Assembly: GCF_014356525.2 (NCBI RefSeq)
Contig: NC_052509.1
Span: 33,007,852-33,071,851 of the forward strand
DNA length: 64,000 nucleotides
From: Nilaparvata lugens
Taxonomy: Eukaryota > Arthropoda > Insecta > Hemiptera > Delphacidae
Direction of reading: 5' to 3'
Shown here: piece after piece, positions 39,491 to 52,171 of the stretch
Layout of the letters: every line of letters begins with the position of its first letter
Numbering within the stretch: the first letter of the stretch is position 1
Translations under genes and position numbers: made by a program
Notes under the pieces: generated by a model
What the model was told of the DNA's origin: nothing
Database searches by the model: none
Seen by the model: the letters and a program-made list of their open reading frames with translations, nothing else

Positions 39491-42400
39491 CAACTGCGCC
39501 GACTCTGCTGTCTAGAGATATTTAAATCTCTGGAATTCAAATTTTCTAAAAAATTTAATTTTTCATAACTTACTCTAATAATACTAGATCAATTTTTCTG
39601 AGTCTATACTTAATAATTCATTCTGTGAACGTGTTAACTGTCAATATTTTAGGTTTGGAGTTGAATGAATAATTTATAGTTGCTACTCCAATTTTTCTGA
39701 AGTTTAAATAATTGTAGATGAAACAGGAAAGTTATTCAGTTATGTTAAACCATTAAAATTATAATCTTTTGAAGTGCTTAAAGATAAAGTCAAGTATCAT
39801 TGATGCTTAAGTTGAAAGTATTCTGAAACTTTATATTGAAATTGATTATTGACAAATTAAAGGTTCAACGGTAGAATAAAAATTAGTAGAAGAAACTAGC
39901 ATAGGTGAAAAACAGCTGATTCTAAGTGCTGAATAGATTTTTTGCATTCTGTAATTCCGTGAATAATGATAGAAAATTATTGTAATGTCAACGTACGTAT
40001 TCTGGTCTCACGTCTGGTAGTTGAATATCATTATAGTAGTAGTGAATGTGAATATTGAGATTTTAAAAGTCAACTCAATTAAATTAGGAAAATTCGGAAA
40101 TTATTATGGGAGAATGTTTGAGGAAAATAGGAATTTTTTTTTTGATAAGTTTAGGTAGATCGAAGGTAATCAGAGAATAAATAGGAAACTGTTTTTTTAG
40201 TTATTGTTGATATGTAGTTTTGAAAAGTTGATGAGTAGTTTTGGCCTTGAGATGTTTAAACTAAATAATTGGGTGTTGTAGATTAAAGTTGAAACGATAA
40301 TCAAATCCTTGGGAATTTGTATGAAAATAAGTTGATTGATATGAGGTTGTTAAGTCCCTTCATCAGTAATGTTTATTCTCGAAAAGGCGAATCAGTTTTA
40401 TTATTGGAGATATTTTTTTTTTAGGTGTGATTTTTGCGGTAGGCATGCGTAGTGATAGTGTAAAGATCCGTTGTGTTGGTGAGGTTTCCTGTAGACTGTG
40501 GGGAATTTTTTTTGTTTGTTTAGTTGAGACTCAAGATTTAGAGGAGGACAAGGGGATGTCCTGCCTGTGTGTGTTGTTGTTGAATTTAGGTAATCGGCGC
40601 GAGTGTAGGTCCGTGTCCAGACGAGAGAACGGAGCACTGCCCGAAAGTTGTCCATGTAACAAATCAAGGAATTTAGCTGTGACTAACCTTGCAAATTTGT
40701 ACGGTGGAATTGTTTAATTTTAGCGAAAGGCACCGAAGATGGTGTGAGCTAAGATTTTTTTTGTATCTAGTAAACGGTCTGGTTCATTCGAGAGTTATGG
40801 GGCTCGTCAGTAGAATAACGTAAACCGAAACCTAGAATATTTAGTGAGTCTTCGTAGTGATTGTAAGGAATACAATCAGCGTAATGCAGTTTAGGGAAGC
40901 CCAGTCAAAAGGTTCGTTAATGTTTGGTAAGAAAGTCAGCCGCAAAAACACAAGTAATAATTAGTAAAAAAAAGGGGTATTATTGAGCTTAAAGTTGCTT
41001 AGAAATTTGGTATGGTAACGAAAATTGAAAGTTTTAGACAATGAATATTTAAAGTGATTAGTTAAGGTATACAAATAAAATAACAGAGAAACTTTTTCGA
41101 GTACCTAGGTAATGTTAAAATGGTTATCAGTGAAAGTAGAAATAAATATTGGAACACTACTGAACGGGTTAAATTAAAATAAAATTAACAGTGAAATTCT
41201 TCTAGTTGAATTTGAAATGAAAAGGGAAAATCTCTTGAGTTAAGCATGAGTTTAAATTATTCTGTAGTTGAGAGTTGAAAGGTTGATTAAAAATTTAATT
41301 GGGGATATGAAAGTAGAAATATGTAGGAAAATTCGTGTCAAAAAGGAAATAGAATTTTTGTTGGGAAAATTAAATTGAGGTAATTAACAGTAGTAGGACC
41401 CTTTAGAGAGAAGTAGTCAAAAAGAATTAATAGATTAAAAAAAATAGGAAAATCTTTAATGAAATGATAAATTTTTTAATGATTAATAGTAAAATTGCAA
41501 ACAAGTTTTCCATGTGAATAAGTTGAGATATTTTGAGATCTAGTAGAGTAATTGAAACTAGTGGGATATGAAGTTTATAGTTGAGGATTAATTATGTGAG
41601 GCTCCAGTAAGGTTGGAAATGTCAGTGCACTTGTAAATCAGTAATAGTGTAATAGTAGTCTATTAATGTGTTAATGTATTGGTAAATTTCATAATGTTGA
41701 TAATCAGAAGTCAAGCATTAGCAGTCCCAAGCTAGTTGATCGAGTTGAATTTCCATATTATTAAATCATGCGATGAAAAGTATGCTTCCAGTGTTTAGAG
41801 AAAATGTCACGTACTCTAGTGAGAAGCGAAATACAGAATTATTATTGTCGATTAAAGCCTGGCACCCGATATCATAGTTTTGTTTTGACTAGCGTTCTGT
41901 CGTAAAGATTTCCTACTGGAATATTATAATGCAAAATCACGCTTGAGTCATGTTGAAAAATATCCGAAACAGATCAGAAAAAAAAATAGGAAACAGATCA
42001 GTCTATTGAAGACAAGATTTTTTGTCGTGAGTTATAATTGGATAAGTTTTTGTGAGTATGGCGCCACTCTATAGCCTTGTCTCTATACACTCAACGAGAT
42101 GATTCCTAATGAATGAGAAGGAGAAAAGAGAAAAGGAGTTATGATTAAGATATGTACCGTATTTGTTAGAAGGATTCATTACGGGTTCATGAAGGGTTTA
42201 TTAGTCAAAGATTTTGTTACGTGACAATATAATGTATATAGAAGAAATTCCGGAATGTAAATAACTTGCGCAAATAGATTAGTCATTAAATTATGTTATT
42301 AACTTCGTAATATTAAATATATTTAGGTAGGTGAATTAGGTTTAATTTTATTTCATGCACGGCTGCATACTCGCGGTAAATGAAATAATTGTACAGTTTT

Positions 42401-44428
42401 CCCACGGTAGTAGATAATTGATTGTTTGGTAAATCGGGTGATGATCAATTTTTGAAGTTATCAACAGTCATAATATCCTATGTAGCAATGTATGTATGTG
42501 ATGTCTCTAATAATAATAAGTTATTTAGCATAAGACGATTTATCATAATATTCTATACTATACCCATTTTCAATAGCTTAATACTCATCCATTCATAGTT
42601 AAGAATTATACATTCACATAGTTAGGAGTTAGTACATATAGATAAAATATATTCTCATTCATAAAATAATAAGGATAATGTCTAAGGCCTCATATTTTAT
42701 ATTCTATTCGCTTTATATTTCATATTATTTTGTTGATATCCCTATTCTTTATTAGTTTACCTTCCGTGATTAATATAATTATTATCTTATCATAGGTTTA
42801 TTCAGTTCAACTGATTCCGTTTTAGTTCACTTTAATACAATTCAGTGATAGAGATTTCCTGCTGGAATAAAATAATGGATAGAAAATTTTCGTAGCTACG
42901 GAATGTACATCAAGCGTGTGTCATTGCTCTCCGATGGCTCGCTATCGTTGCAGTTTCAACCATTATTATCTTTGAATCGTAGTCTATGTAGAATAGTATT
43001 GCCTATTGAATTGCTTTATATTGTTAAATATATGTTGCACTCTCAACTCTATAGTAATGATAGTTAGATTTCAATACATTCAGCAGAGTGAAAAAGTTTC
43101 ATCCTTTACTATTATAATCAACGTACTCCATATTTTACAACAGCAGAGTAACATAGGACCAATTAAAACTATGTTGTCTTTTAAACGTTTTCCCATGTTA
43201 GAGTTTGCCAAGAAAATAACCAGGGACTCAATAAAGTGATTGAAGTATTCAAAGATTATTATACTCGGTCCATCTTTAGTGCCCACTTAAAAAAGTGGAC
43301 ACGCCCATATTGCTTTGTCCTGACTCTTGCCACAGTTTTAAAGACTCTTGCCACAAATCTCTTTTAGTTATACATTTTGCTGAATTTCGGAATGATTAAA
43401 GAGATTTCTTTTGAAGAGGGCCCGCTTCAAATTGGATCCTACTATCAATCCAGAAATTTTGACTCTCCAAATTACACAGAATGCCTCTATGGTAACATAT
43501 CCTGATTAGATTTCTTTTTGCGTGTTTCACACCATAAGGAGGGGAAGTGTGCCGAGCACTCTTTTTAATTCAGGCCTTTTCCCAAGTTATAATAGTAAAT
43601 TTAATACGCAATAGACTAGAGCCATTATTGTAAGTGAGTTAGCGAAATAAATTATTTTCTCTCTCTATTATGAACGGCCATGACTTCGAGTTTCCCATGA
43701 TAGATATTTAAAAATTGTGGCTCCGAGTCGTCGAGGAATGTAGATTATGGAATTATCTCTAAAACATAGCCTTCGTGTCGCGACATAAAGTGTGATAAGT
43801 TGGAAAACAGCAAGCATTGAAATTATAACAAACTACCGATTTTGCTGTTACTATTTGGTCCAAAGGCTCTAGAAGCCATGCGACGATTGGTCAAATTGAT
43901 TCCTTTCGCCCAATAGGAGACCTGTTTCTAAATACAGTGTTGGGGGGATTCCCCAACCGCGAGACCAGATTACGTTTCGGAGGACACTTTGCTAGGAGCA
44001 CTACGAGAGTAAAGATGTAGTCACTATGTTTCGCCCTTTTTGGGCAGGTTTATAAGTTTATTTCAGTAGTTAATGTAGGAGCTAGTTTTATTTTTATTAA
44101 TGTTTAAATTTACAAGTAGTGCCATGTCCTGAAAGGTTTAATGGTGTTTCTACTTCATGTACGAATAATTGTTTCTTCAAATAACCGCTAAGGTATGTAA
44201 ACTAAGGTTAAAATATAATTTAGGGAAATTAATTAATTGAAACTTCAATCAAAAGATTTTATCAACAAAGCCTGTTATTTTTCAAGTTAATAATTTTGAT
44301 TGAGAATAATCCTTTTGATTTTATTAGTGATGGAAGATACTTATAAATTTTTTCTAAAGAAGTATAGAAAGTTTTCAGTTACGTTACATTTGAGTTATTG
44401 TTTCTGGAGATATATTATCGTAGAGTAT
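39491..44428. other. 4.9-kb non-coding interior
   Basis: AT-rich with no frame that carries a known domain. Weakly repeated motifs such as 'gatttcctgctgg' (about 41907 and 42853) and a CCACTT-aaaa-AAGTGG foldback (about 43286-43302) are visible. Confidence 0.5.
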
Positions 44429-45732
44429 TGCTGAAAGTCAGGAAGATAGCCTTTAAATTGGAATGAAAATTTCAAGATTATGTTCATATTGAGTTTATGA
44501 CATTTTATAATTTTATATTTTTCAGACTCTGTTTTCTTATGTCATTAAGGCTTTCGAATAATTTAGTAAATTTTTATGATAGAAATCTTAATAGACAAAG
44601 AGGAAAGTTTTCCTTTTCCATGAAATTAATATTAATAAATGTTGGCTAGTGCCCAAGTTTCCGGAACACTAGCCGAGCTACTATATGAAAAATTATATTT
44701 AATTTCGCAAACCAAACGAAAAATATCATAAAAGTTAACATCATAATTAATGAAGTATTCATTTTCTAAAAAGCATTATATTAATTTATTACGGGTGTTT
44801 TCATAAATGTTGCATTGTATATTAATGACACTCTGGCAAGTTAATTTGTTTTAAATCTGTTAAATTTTGAGAATGGAATCAGAACGTCAAGATAAAATCT
44901 AAATTGAATAACAGAATAAACTCCTAGTTTAGCTTTTGATGAATTGTAGGAAGAGTTAGAAATTAATGCTGTAATACATTTATTTACAGCGGTTCATGTG
45001 TGTCCCCAAACCAACTTCTTGTACTACCACCCCTTTGGTTCCGCAACTTTATGTAACACCGCTTCAAGACACCCATTCAGACGACAGGTCTAGGGACGTA
45101 AGAGGACGTCGCCGTCAAGCCAAATTCAACCGGTAAAAGCTCACCGCCAAAAACAAGGTACTGTAACCCCGACGATAAAGCAACGTACAGACCAACGAAA
45201 GTGCAGTGTAGTGAAACAAAGGTTCATTCGAGAATGTCAATCAAAAGTGGGGATTCAAAATTATTATGAAATGGGTTAAATGGGTTACTATCAACGAAAC
45301 TTGGGTTCAACGGGCTTTTCTTTCTTGAGTAATTCCATGTTGAAATGAACTTGTTATTTGATGACTGATATTGTTTGGTTTTGTGACATATTGCTATCTA
45401 ATCGGGGATAGTAATGCGCCCCCGAATCAGATGAAGAATGTCACCAAAGTAACATGAAATTGTTGTTTCTGTTGTTCGATTTTAGTTGCCAATGTTTATT
45501 GAAGTTGTTTGTATTTTTTTTTTAATTATTTCAAAGTGTAGTGTTAGTTTATAGTAGATACCTATTAAATCAGGCATGGCAAGATTAATTGAAGTTTTCT
45601 TGACTCTAGCCCGTTCACCTGCATGAATTAGGTATAGACTCAGGTATTTTCTAGATGTGTCGGCCTATTTCTAAATTCTAAATTTTATTCAAAATTGTCT
45701 TCTTCATCTTCTTTTAAAAAAGTGCAGGCACA
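44429..45732. repeat. 1.3-kb direct repeat, right copy (LTR-like)
   Basis: Counterpart of 38190-39490. Its right flank is gtaacgacata. Confidence 0.85.
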
Positions 45733-46019
45733 GTAACGACATATGCTAATAATAAATATGGAACATTTAAATGAATATATATAAAGACTAAAAGATACAA
45801 TAAATAATATTGAGAACAATTAACTCACTTTTCATGATATCTGTTTAACAGGGCTACATGCTTTTGATCTAGTTGGCATTGTCAGCCTACAATATCCACT
45901 TTCCGTTTTCAATTATATGTCACAATTTTTTTCACTTGGCTTCAGTTAACCTAACTCTTTGATTTTTCACATTTGGAGGTAATTATCTCACTTCAATTTC
46001 ATTATTCTACCTTGTGGCC

Positions 46020-46171
46020 TTTTTGACTTTCCTTGCCCTATTACCATAAGTAAGGAAAGTATTGCTTCCCCAAAAAAATTAAGGTGCCCCAATTTGTAAA
46101 TTTCTATACGTTTCAAGTTCCCCTGAGTCCAAAAAAGTGGTTTTTGGGTATTGGTCTGTGTGTGTGTGTGT

Positions 46172-46262
<91 letters not shown>

Positions 46263-46310
46263 GGAACAAGGTATAATACGGGGAGACAATCAAGTATACA
46301 CAGCACATTA
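46020..46310 (+). repeat. Interspersed repeat with (TG)n core
   Basis: A conserved-looking leader begins with an ACTTTCC..GGAAAGT foldback (about 46025-46060) and continues with 'ggtgccccaatttgtaaa' and 'aaaaaagtggtttttggg'. It runs into (TG)n at about 46156-46261 (about 50 units, one interruption). I recall similar leaders before TG tracts in planthopper genomic sequence, which is memory and not a search. TG-encoded Val/Cys and His/Thr frames are artefacts. Confidence 0.55.
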
Positions 46311-46689
46311 AGGGGAGGTGTGTACACTAAGGGGAGACCCCATATTGTCACTGCTCAATTTTAGTAAAAATCACTTCTATATGCTTAAAACCATGTAAAA
46401 ACGAAATAAAAAAAAATCTCCCCATTTTGTTAGTACTCTACCTAATTGGGATACACTCCAGTTCCCGAAAATGCCACCACATTGTGCTACGATCGCTAAT
46501 ACACACTCACACAAAACTTATTTATGGATTGAGCATACAATGCGGGCTACTTGCATATCCCTGCAAATCTCAGTAGAGTGAATATGAGATTTAGGACGGA
46601 CTTTTCTGCTCGAAATCCTCTCCCCCCTCTCACCCCTCGTCCATCCCGCCTCCCCTTCCCCCCTCCAATAGGGCGGGGTGTTCTAAAAA

Positions 46690-46980
46690 TAGATGTCCCC
46701 TCCCCCCCGCCCAGTGATGGTGAGGGGGATGAAAAGAGAGAGATATATCGTTCTCTCTCTCTCTCTCTCGCCCCTTCCCCTTGCCCAGTGGAGATGAGGG
46801 GGATGAAAAGAGATATCTCTCTCCCTCTCTCACCCCTTCCTCTTGCCCAGTGGTGGTGAGGGGGATGAAAAGAGATATCTCTCTCTCTCTCTCTCTCCCC
46901 TTCCCCTTGCCCAGTGGTGATGAGGGGGATGAAAAGAGATATCTCTCTTTCTCTCTCCCCTTCCCCTTGCTCAAGGGAAA
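46690..46980. repeat. CT/GA-rich minisatellite, ~63-bp unit, 4-5 copies
   Basis: Units share 'ccccttccccttgcccagtg', 'gatgagggggatgaaaagag' and a GAGATATCTC palindrome followed by (TC)n of variable length. Confidence 0.85.
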
Positions 46981-47350
46981 AAATAATTTCCCTTTGAGAG
47001 GGAAAAATTCCCTTACTGTCAGATTGAAGTGAATCCTTCACTCTAATGCTATGCTGACAGATTGAAGTGAATCCTTCTTCACTCTACATCTATACTGACA
47101 GATTGAAGTGAATCCTTCTTCACTCTACATCTATACTGACAGATTGAAGTGAATGCTAGATGAGGGAAAAAATAATTTTCCTTTGAGAGGGAAAAATTCC
47201 CTTACTGACAGATTGAAGTGAATCCTTCACTCTACATCTATACTGTCAGATTGAAGTGAATCCTTCACTCTAATGCTATACTAGTGAATCCTTTTCTCTA
47301 ATGCTATACTGACAGATTGAATTGAATCCTTCACTCTAATGCTATACTAG
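46976..47350. repeat. Tandem/nested repeats around 'gacagattgaagtgaatcc'
   Basis: The phrase with 'ttcactct' and 'atgctatact' or 'acatctatact' recurs seven or so times at irregular 38-60 bp spacing. A 45-bp block 'aaaaataatt(t)ccctttgagaggg' occurs at about 46979 and 47168. The end of this repeat ('agtgaatcc') is also the first base run of the Polinton-derived block at 47351. Confidence 0.75.
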
Positions 47351-48541
47351 TGAATCCAGAGAGAGAGGTCAATGATCTAAGTTCTTTTACATTTTTTATC
47401 TGCAATATCATACAAGCATTTCCAAAGTTCATCAGAATTTTTAACAACAGATAATGTCGAATCATTTGTACAATCATAATGTAGATGTCCGCTGTCTAGT
47501 ATATCGAGCAGTTCGAATATTTCAGATGAAATTGGAAAGTGTACATTTTCTGTTTTTGTTAACGGTAAATCAACATCTTGACATCCTGTTGGAAATTTAA
47601 TATCTTAGCAATGAATCAATTTGTTAAATGAAATTCCATCAAGAGACGAGTTATTTTTTTGAATTTTGAAAAACCATAACACTGCATGTTAACGGCTTCC
47701 CACATGTCTCTGAAATTGATGAGATGCACGTGTTGTAGGGGCTCGTGCCTCGATAAAAAGATCGCACCACACGCGTTGTTGTCAGCTCCAGCTCTAAGCA
47801 GTTACTAAACTAAAAGTGAGTAGGATATTGGAATGAAAAATCATTTGAAGGCAGAAAACGTTTATTCACACATTTCACCAGCACAACTATTCATAATTTC
47901 ATCTTCAATTTTAATTAGCTATCTATACACAAATTATGAGGACGATAATAGCATAGATAGTCTCTTATGTCATTTAAATTAACCGTGCTTAGAAAAATGT
48001 CTTTCAATTGTTTCACCAAACTATAATTTTCACGAGTTGATTTCCTAATTGCACTTTCACACTCATCATACCAATCAATACAGTTTTTTAACCTCACTTC
48101 CAACTCGTTGTCAGCAGCCAACCACTTTCTCGGATCCATGATAAGCGAATGAACAAAACAAAGTGTATGCAGGAACTATATAGAGTAATTAAGTGGTCTT
48201 TCTTCATTAATTGTCGACAGACACATGTACGTGCTTTTTGCAGTCTCAATGCATGCATGCAATAAACACACTGAATCTCTTTTCCGTTGTAGAGAATCCA
48301 TAACGAGCAAAGTTTCTTTTCTGTGAATTCGTGTACTCGTGGCCATTTTCAACTTTGCATTCGATTGTTTTCGCACAAGAATTATTTGTTTGATACATAT
48401 TTTTAAAAACAAAGATTATAATGTTGGGCAGAGAACAAAGCACACCGAGCATCTGGTCTTTTTTATGAATGTTACACACAGCATAACACCATGAACTAGT
48501 GAAAAAGCTGAAATCGGGTTTTGGAAAATCCTCAGGTATAT
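47351..48541 (-). repeat. Duplicate of the left part of the Polinton-like element (copy A)
   Basis: It is collinear with 53510-54704 and differs by scattered substitutions and many one-base deletions. It contains damaged copies of the 118-codon frame (47390-47745), a shortened copy of the 'MDPRKWLAADNE' frame (47915-48139, cut by a small deletion near 47920) and the BIR-like frame (48176-48541). It ends at 'cctcaggtata', where the second LTR element starts, whereas copy A' continues into the hexon-like gene. Confidence 0.88.
47915..48139 (-). pseudogene. Shortened copy of the 92-codon Polinton-side ORF
   Basis: 73 residues match the first part of the protein at 54025-54303 with one conservative change, then a one- or two-base difference near 47917-47922 shifts into a stop. 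Function unknown. Confidence 0.6.
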
Positions 48542-49926
48542 TATCACGTTGGCCCTGAGTAGCTTCAGAGGTGAGTGATTGATACCCAGGTGTTGCTCCT
48601 GGATGACTTCGCTCAGTCGTAATGTGGGCGGGGAAAGGAGGCAAGTCGAAGTTCCTCTTCCTTCTTCTTTGTGCCTCAGCTGGCGGAACAGCAACCTCCT
48701 GGTGCTTCTGACGGCGTGAAGGTCGCTCTCTTCTCTGATGACACCACTTTGATGTAATCTTGTATCGGCCTTACGGCCTCGGTTCCGCTCCAGTGAAGTA
48801 GGAAAAGGAAGGACAGACAGGATAGGGACGGCAGACAACGGTCCGCTGTGCCCTGGGGAGAAGAAGAATAGGGACGGCAGACAACGGTCCGCTGTGCCCT
48901 GGGGAGAAGGAAGAATAGGGACGGCAGACAACGGTCCGCTGTGCCCTGGGGAGAAGGAAGAATAGGGACGGCAGACAACGGTCCGCTGTGCCCTGGGGAG
49001 AAGAAGAATAGGGACGGCAGACAACGGTCCGCTGGCCCCTGGGGAAAGGAGAATAGGACGGCAGACACGGTCCGCTGTGCCCTGGGGAGAAGGAGAATAG
49101 GGACGGCAGACAACGGTCCGCTGTGCCCTGGGAATGGGAGGACAGGGACGGCAGACAACGGTCCGCTGTGCCCTAGGGAGATGAGAGGACAGGGACGGCA
49201 GACAACGGTCCGCTGTGCCCTAGGTGATGGGAGGTCAGGGACGGCAGACAACGGTCCGCTGTGCCCTGGGGAAATGGGAGGACAGGGACGGCAGACAACG
49301 GTCCGCTGTGCCCTAGGGGATGGGAGGTCAGGGACGGCAGACAACGGTCCGCTGTGCCTGGGGGAATGGAAGGTCAGGGACGGCAGACAACGGTCCGCTG
49401 TGCCCTGGGGAAATGGGAGGACAGGGACGGCAGACAACGGTCCGCTGTGCCCTAGGGAGATGGAGGTCAGGACGGCAGACAACGGTCCGCTGTGCCCTGG
49501 GGTAATGGGAGGACAGGGACGGCAGACAACGGTCCGCTGTGCCCTAGGTATATGGGAGGACAGGGACGGCAGACAACGGTCCGCTGTGCCCTAGGGAGAT
49601 GGAAGTTAGGGACGTACGGCACCAACGGCGCTGTACCAGGGCAGGAGGTCGGGACGTATGGCAGCCAACGGGCCGCTGTACCAGGAGCAGGAAGGTTTGT
49701 GAGCGGAATGCTGTGGTCTGGGGCTCGTCCGGCCTTTAAATACTCCCCCAAAGTGGAGGGGATGGAGTTGAGCCGCCGCCAGAGGCGGTGGAAATCGTCT
49801 TGATGCGCGGAAGATGGTGCGCCATCGGTACCTCCCTTATCTCCGCGGTGGGCTAGCATTGCTGATAGCCGAGCGTCTTTCTCAATATTATTAATTATTT
49901 TCTCGTCACAATTTTACTTTGTGACA
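48542..49926 (-). repeat. 3' LTR of second element (complete, ~1385 bp)
   Basis: On the minus strand it begins TGTCACAAAG and ends ...CAACGTGATA. It contains a 47-bp tandem array at 48829-49615. Confidence 0.82.
48829..49615. repeat. 47-bp tandem array in LTR, ~17 copies
   Basis: Each unit has 'gggacggcagacaacggtcc' then 'gctgtgccct' and a variable purine-rich end. The complement folds as GGC-ACAGCG-(GAC)-CGTTGT-ct-GCC, a nine-pair stem with a two-base bulge and a three-base loop. The open frames (for example 48676-49482 minus and 48941-49594 plus) come from the repeat. Confidence 0.9.
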
Positions 49927-49939
49927 CCCCACTCCTACT
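49927..49939 (-). other. Polypurine tract (candidate)
   Basis: The complement reads agtaggagtgggg immediately before the LTR's TGTCACA, the normal position for the plus-strand primer. Confidence 0.6.
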
Positions 49940-50073
49940 TGGGGGGGGGGGGGTGTTCGGAGCCCTCTATGGCACCACCTTAAAAGGCGTGAGCCATCTA
50001 GGCATCACGTTAAGAGGTGTACACCTCCCAGGCATCACCTTTAGAGGTGTATGCCACTCACTATGAGCGTCAT

Positions 50074-50442
50074 CTATACCTGGTCCACAGGTACATATTT
50101 ACTGTCCATCTGTAACCGGACTTTTATGCGTGGCTTGCCAGCCCGTTTGCGCTTACCAGGTGTCGAGACTCGGTTACAGAACACTGGATCCTTCCTCCTT
50201 GAGTGACCTGGTGTGGGTCCCTGGGACGGTGGGACTACTTCATTGATAGTCGCACACTGCATTGGCTCTCCTACGTTCATATCCATTGAGGGTGGCATGG
50301 ACTCCTCCACATCCATCTCGGATTCACCACTAGTGTTGGTGGCTGGGGCATGAATCGTGGCCTGGCTTCCAGAGTCAGTCATCTCATTCCTGTGATCCAT
50401 CACTATGTTGCCCCAGGATGCTTGCCTTGGAACATATGACAA
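50074..50442 (-). pseudogene. C-terminal tail of Pol remnant, uncertain
   Basis: 122 codons, hydrophilic, with a basic end ('TPGKRKRAGKPRIKVRL'). Its position after the protease and before the purine tract suggests the last part of Pol after the internal deletion. No catalytic motif. Confidence 0.4.
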
Positions 50443-50852
50443 CTCTGCTTGGCTTTAATTAAGGGATTTGGGTTCGACTCTGTTCAAACCATCCTGCTTG
50501 AACATCCTTCTGTCGCGATCCTTGTTGTCCTGAGATTCGGATTGTACAGCTGATATTGTTGGGACTGCTGTTGTCTTAGTCCCCAATAAGAGAGATCGCG
50601 ACATTATAATGGACTTGTAGGATTCAGTTGGGAGGATCCCACTCTACCTCTCTCGTGAATGTGTGAATATTCACCCTGTTTTCACACATAAATTCCATGC
50701 CTAATAGCAACTCTTGTCCAAGTCCTCCAGTATAGACGCCACTAGTGGAACTGTGATTTGTCCTATAGTGACATTAGTTGTCAGCTTCCCATTTAATGGG
50801 GTAGATCGTCCATCAGCTAATATTGCGTGGTGATGAGTTGGTACCTTCCTTA

Positions 50853-52140
50853 TCATCCTATTTTTTGAAGAACTTCATAAACCTCATTACTCATATAATT
50901 AGCTTCAGCGCCACTATCTAGCAATGCCCGACACTTTTTACCACCGATTGTCACAGTAATGAAAAGTCTGTTGTCACTTGATGACTCTTCAATCACAGGA
51001 ATCCTGTGTGCCGTTTGCATCACTGCTGTCTTGTTCGGAGTTTTATTCTCCTTCTGCACATCACAGACACATTTCAGTGCTCTCTTTGCGCTCCTTTTAC
51101 ATGGTGGGATATCAGGACAGTGTGATCTCCAGTGCCCTGGTCTCTTGTATTGCCCACACATGGGTTCAGACTCACTAAGAGATGGTCTGTTACTAGTAGG
51201 GGTTATAACTGTCTCAACCTTGAGCCTTGTAATCTTTTTCGTGTCCTCAATCATGTGAACTCTCGAATTCTGTCTATTCTGTTTCTCCTCTGCTTTTATT
51301 TGTTCATACTCCCTCGCGAATTTTTCCAATTCGTTGATACTATGAACATCTGATTGCCGAATATACAATTTGTACCGTGGGAGGAGATTCTTATACACTC
51401 TCTGTAATTTAATTTCGTCTGTAAAACCTCCTCGACGTCTCATGAGTGTCAGTACATCTTCGAGAAATTCGTCAAACGATTCACCTTCCTTTTGCTTCCT
51501 TGCCTGAATTAGATTCTCGAGGTCCTCCTCATAGGTAAGTGGGTAGTAGCGTGATCTGAAATCTGTCACAAAATTGTCCCATGATCTCCATTGGTCACGA
51601 CGATTACGCATCCATAGGGTAGCTTACCAACTAGTAATTCAGGAAGGGCAACTAGTAGTTGGTTGCCAGTGAGCCCATAGGCTTGTTGTAGCTCGTCTAG
51701 CCTTTCTAAGAAGCTGGGAGCATCTGATTGGCCGTCGAATGACAGTCTCCAGCTTCTTACTTTGTCACATACCGCCCTGGGTCCATGAGGGGGTTTGTGT
51801 GAATGTTGGTTCCAACTTCAGCATGAGTACCTGTTGCTGAGTGTCCAGATCCCCCACTGCTTCTGCTAACTATTCGGGTCTTAGGCTGGGATAACATACA
51901 GCCATCTTCTTATGTTGTTCTACTAACAACCTTCTCAACTCAGCAAGTGTTCCAGATGACACTATGCCCCAATCTTGTAGAAGATTGAACGCTTCTTCCT
52001 TTTTCAATTTATAGATCCAGGAAACTCTGGGGTCGGCTATCACCTCGGGGTTTACGTCCTCAACTGACTGATCCTCTGTCAGCTCCTGATGTCGAGCATC
52101 TGAATCAGACTCGCCTGTTCACTCTGATGATTCTTACTTC
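50853..52140 (-). pseudogene. gag: Gag-protease of second LTR element, frameshifted
   Basis: The open part (50853-51611, 252 codons) starts 'MRNRRDQWRSWDNF' and includes 'FRSRYYPLTY', 'LMRRRGGF', a knuckle 'CGQYKRPGHWRSHC' (second Cys replaced by Tyr) and the protease 'LLDSGAEANYMS'. Homologous sequence continues upstream in other frames: 'AVCDKVRSWRLSFDG' and 'LERLDELQQAYGL' around 51.65-51.78 kb and a SAP-like 'WIYKLKKEEAF' near 52.02 kb. The rest of the protease lies downstream with stops ('HHAILADGRSTPLNGKL'). Gag is therefore broken at least at ~51612 and after 50853. It is closely related in layout to the ORF at 13724-15943. Confidence 0.82.
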
Positions 52141-52149
52141 GTTGCCTCG

Positions 52150-52171
52150 TGCCCCAAGTGCGGGCGCAATC
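52150..52171 (-). other. Primer-binding site (candidate)
   Basis: The complement after the LTR end reads ga then TTGCGCCCGCACTTGGGGC, similar in place and in its GGGGC end to the site of the 16-kb element. Confidence 0.5.

Larger units (their letters stand above)
38190..45732. mobile_element. Possible LARD-like LTR element with non-coding core
   Basis: Direct repeats 38190-39490 and 44429-45732 are ~1.3 kb and almost identical. They start TGCTGAAAG and end GCAGGCACA (TG...CA), and they enclose 4.9 kb with no coding frame above about 100 codons. That is the layout of a large retrotransposon derivative. Against this, no clear target duplication (flanks tatat and gtaac), no purine tract before the right repeat and no obvious tRNA primer site were found, so a segmental duplication is possible. 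Confidence 0.5.

Noticed and set aside
40401..40717. Overlapping ORFs of 88 and 96 codons
   Set aside because: No domain, in the non-coding interior of the LARD-like element, opposite strands equally open.
45988..46364. His/Thr and Val/Cys repeat proteins
   Set aside because: They are readings of the (TG)n microsatellite.
46547..47041. Charged ORFs at the CT/GA-rich minisatellite
   Set aside because: Low-complexity repeat with frames on both strands.
48416..49859. ORFs such as the 268-codon frame in the 47-bp array
   Set aside because: Repeat translation inside an LTR; equal frames occur on the other strand and in the second LTR (52.2-53.5 kb).
50455..50485. tRNA B-box-like 'gggttcgactc'
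   Set aside because: No A box, acceptor stem or cloverleaf around it; it lies in the LTR element.
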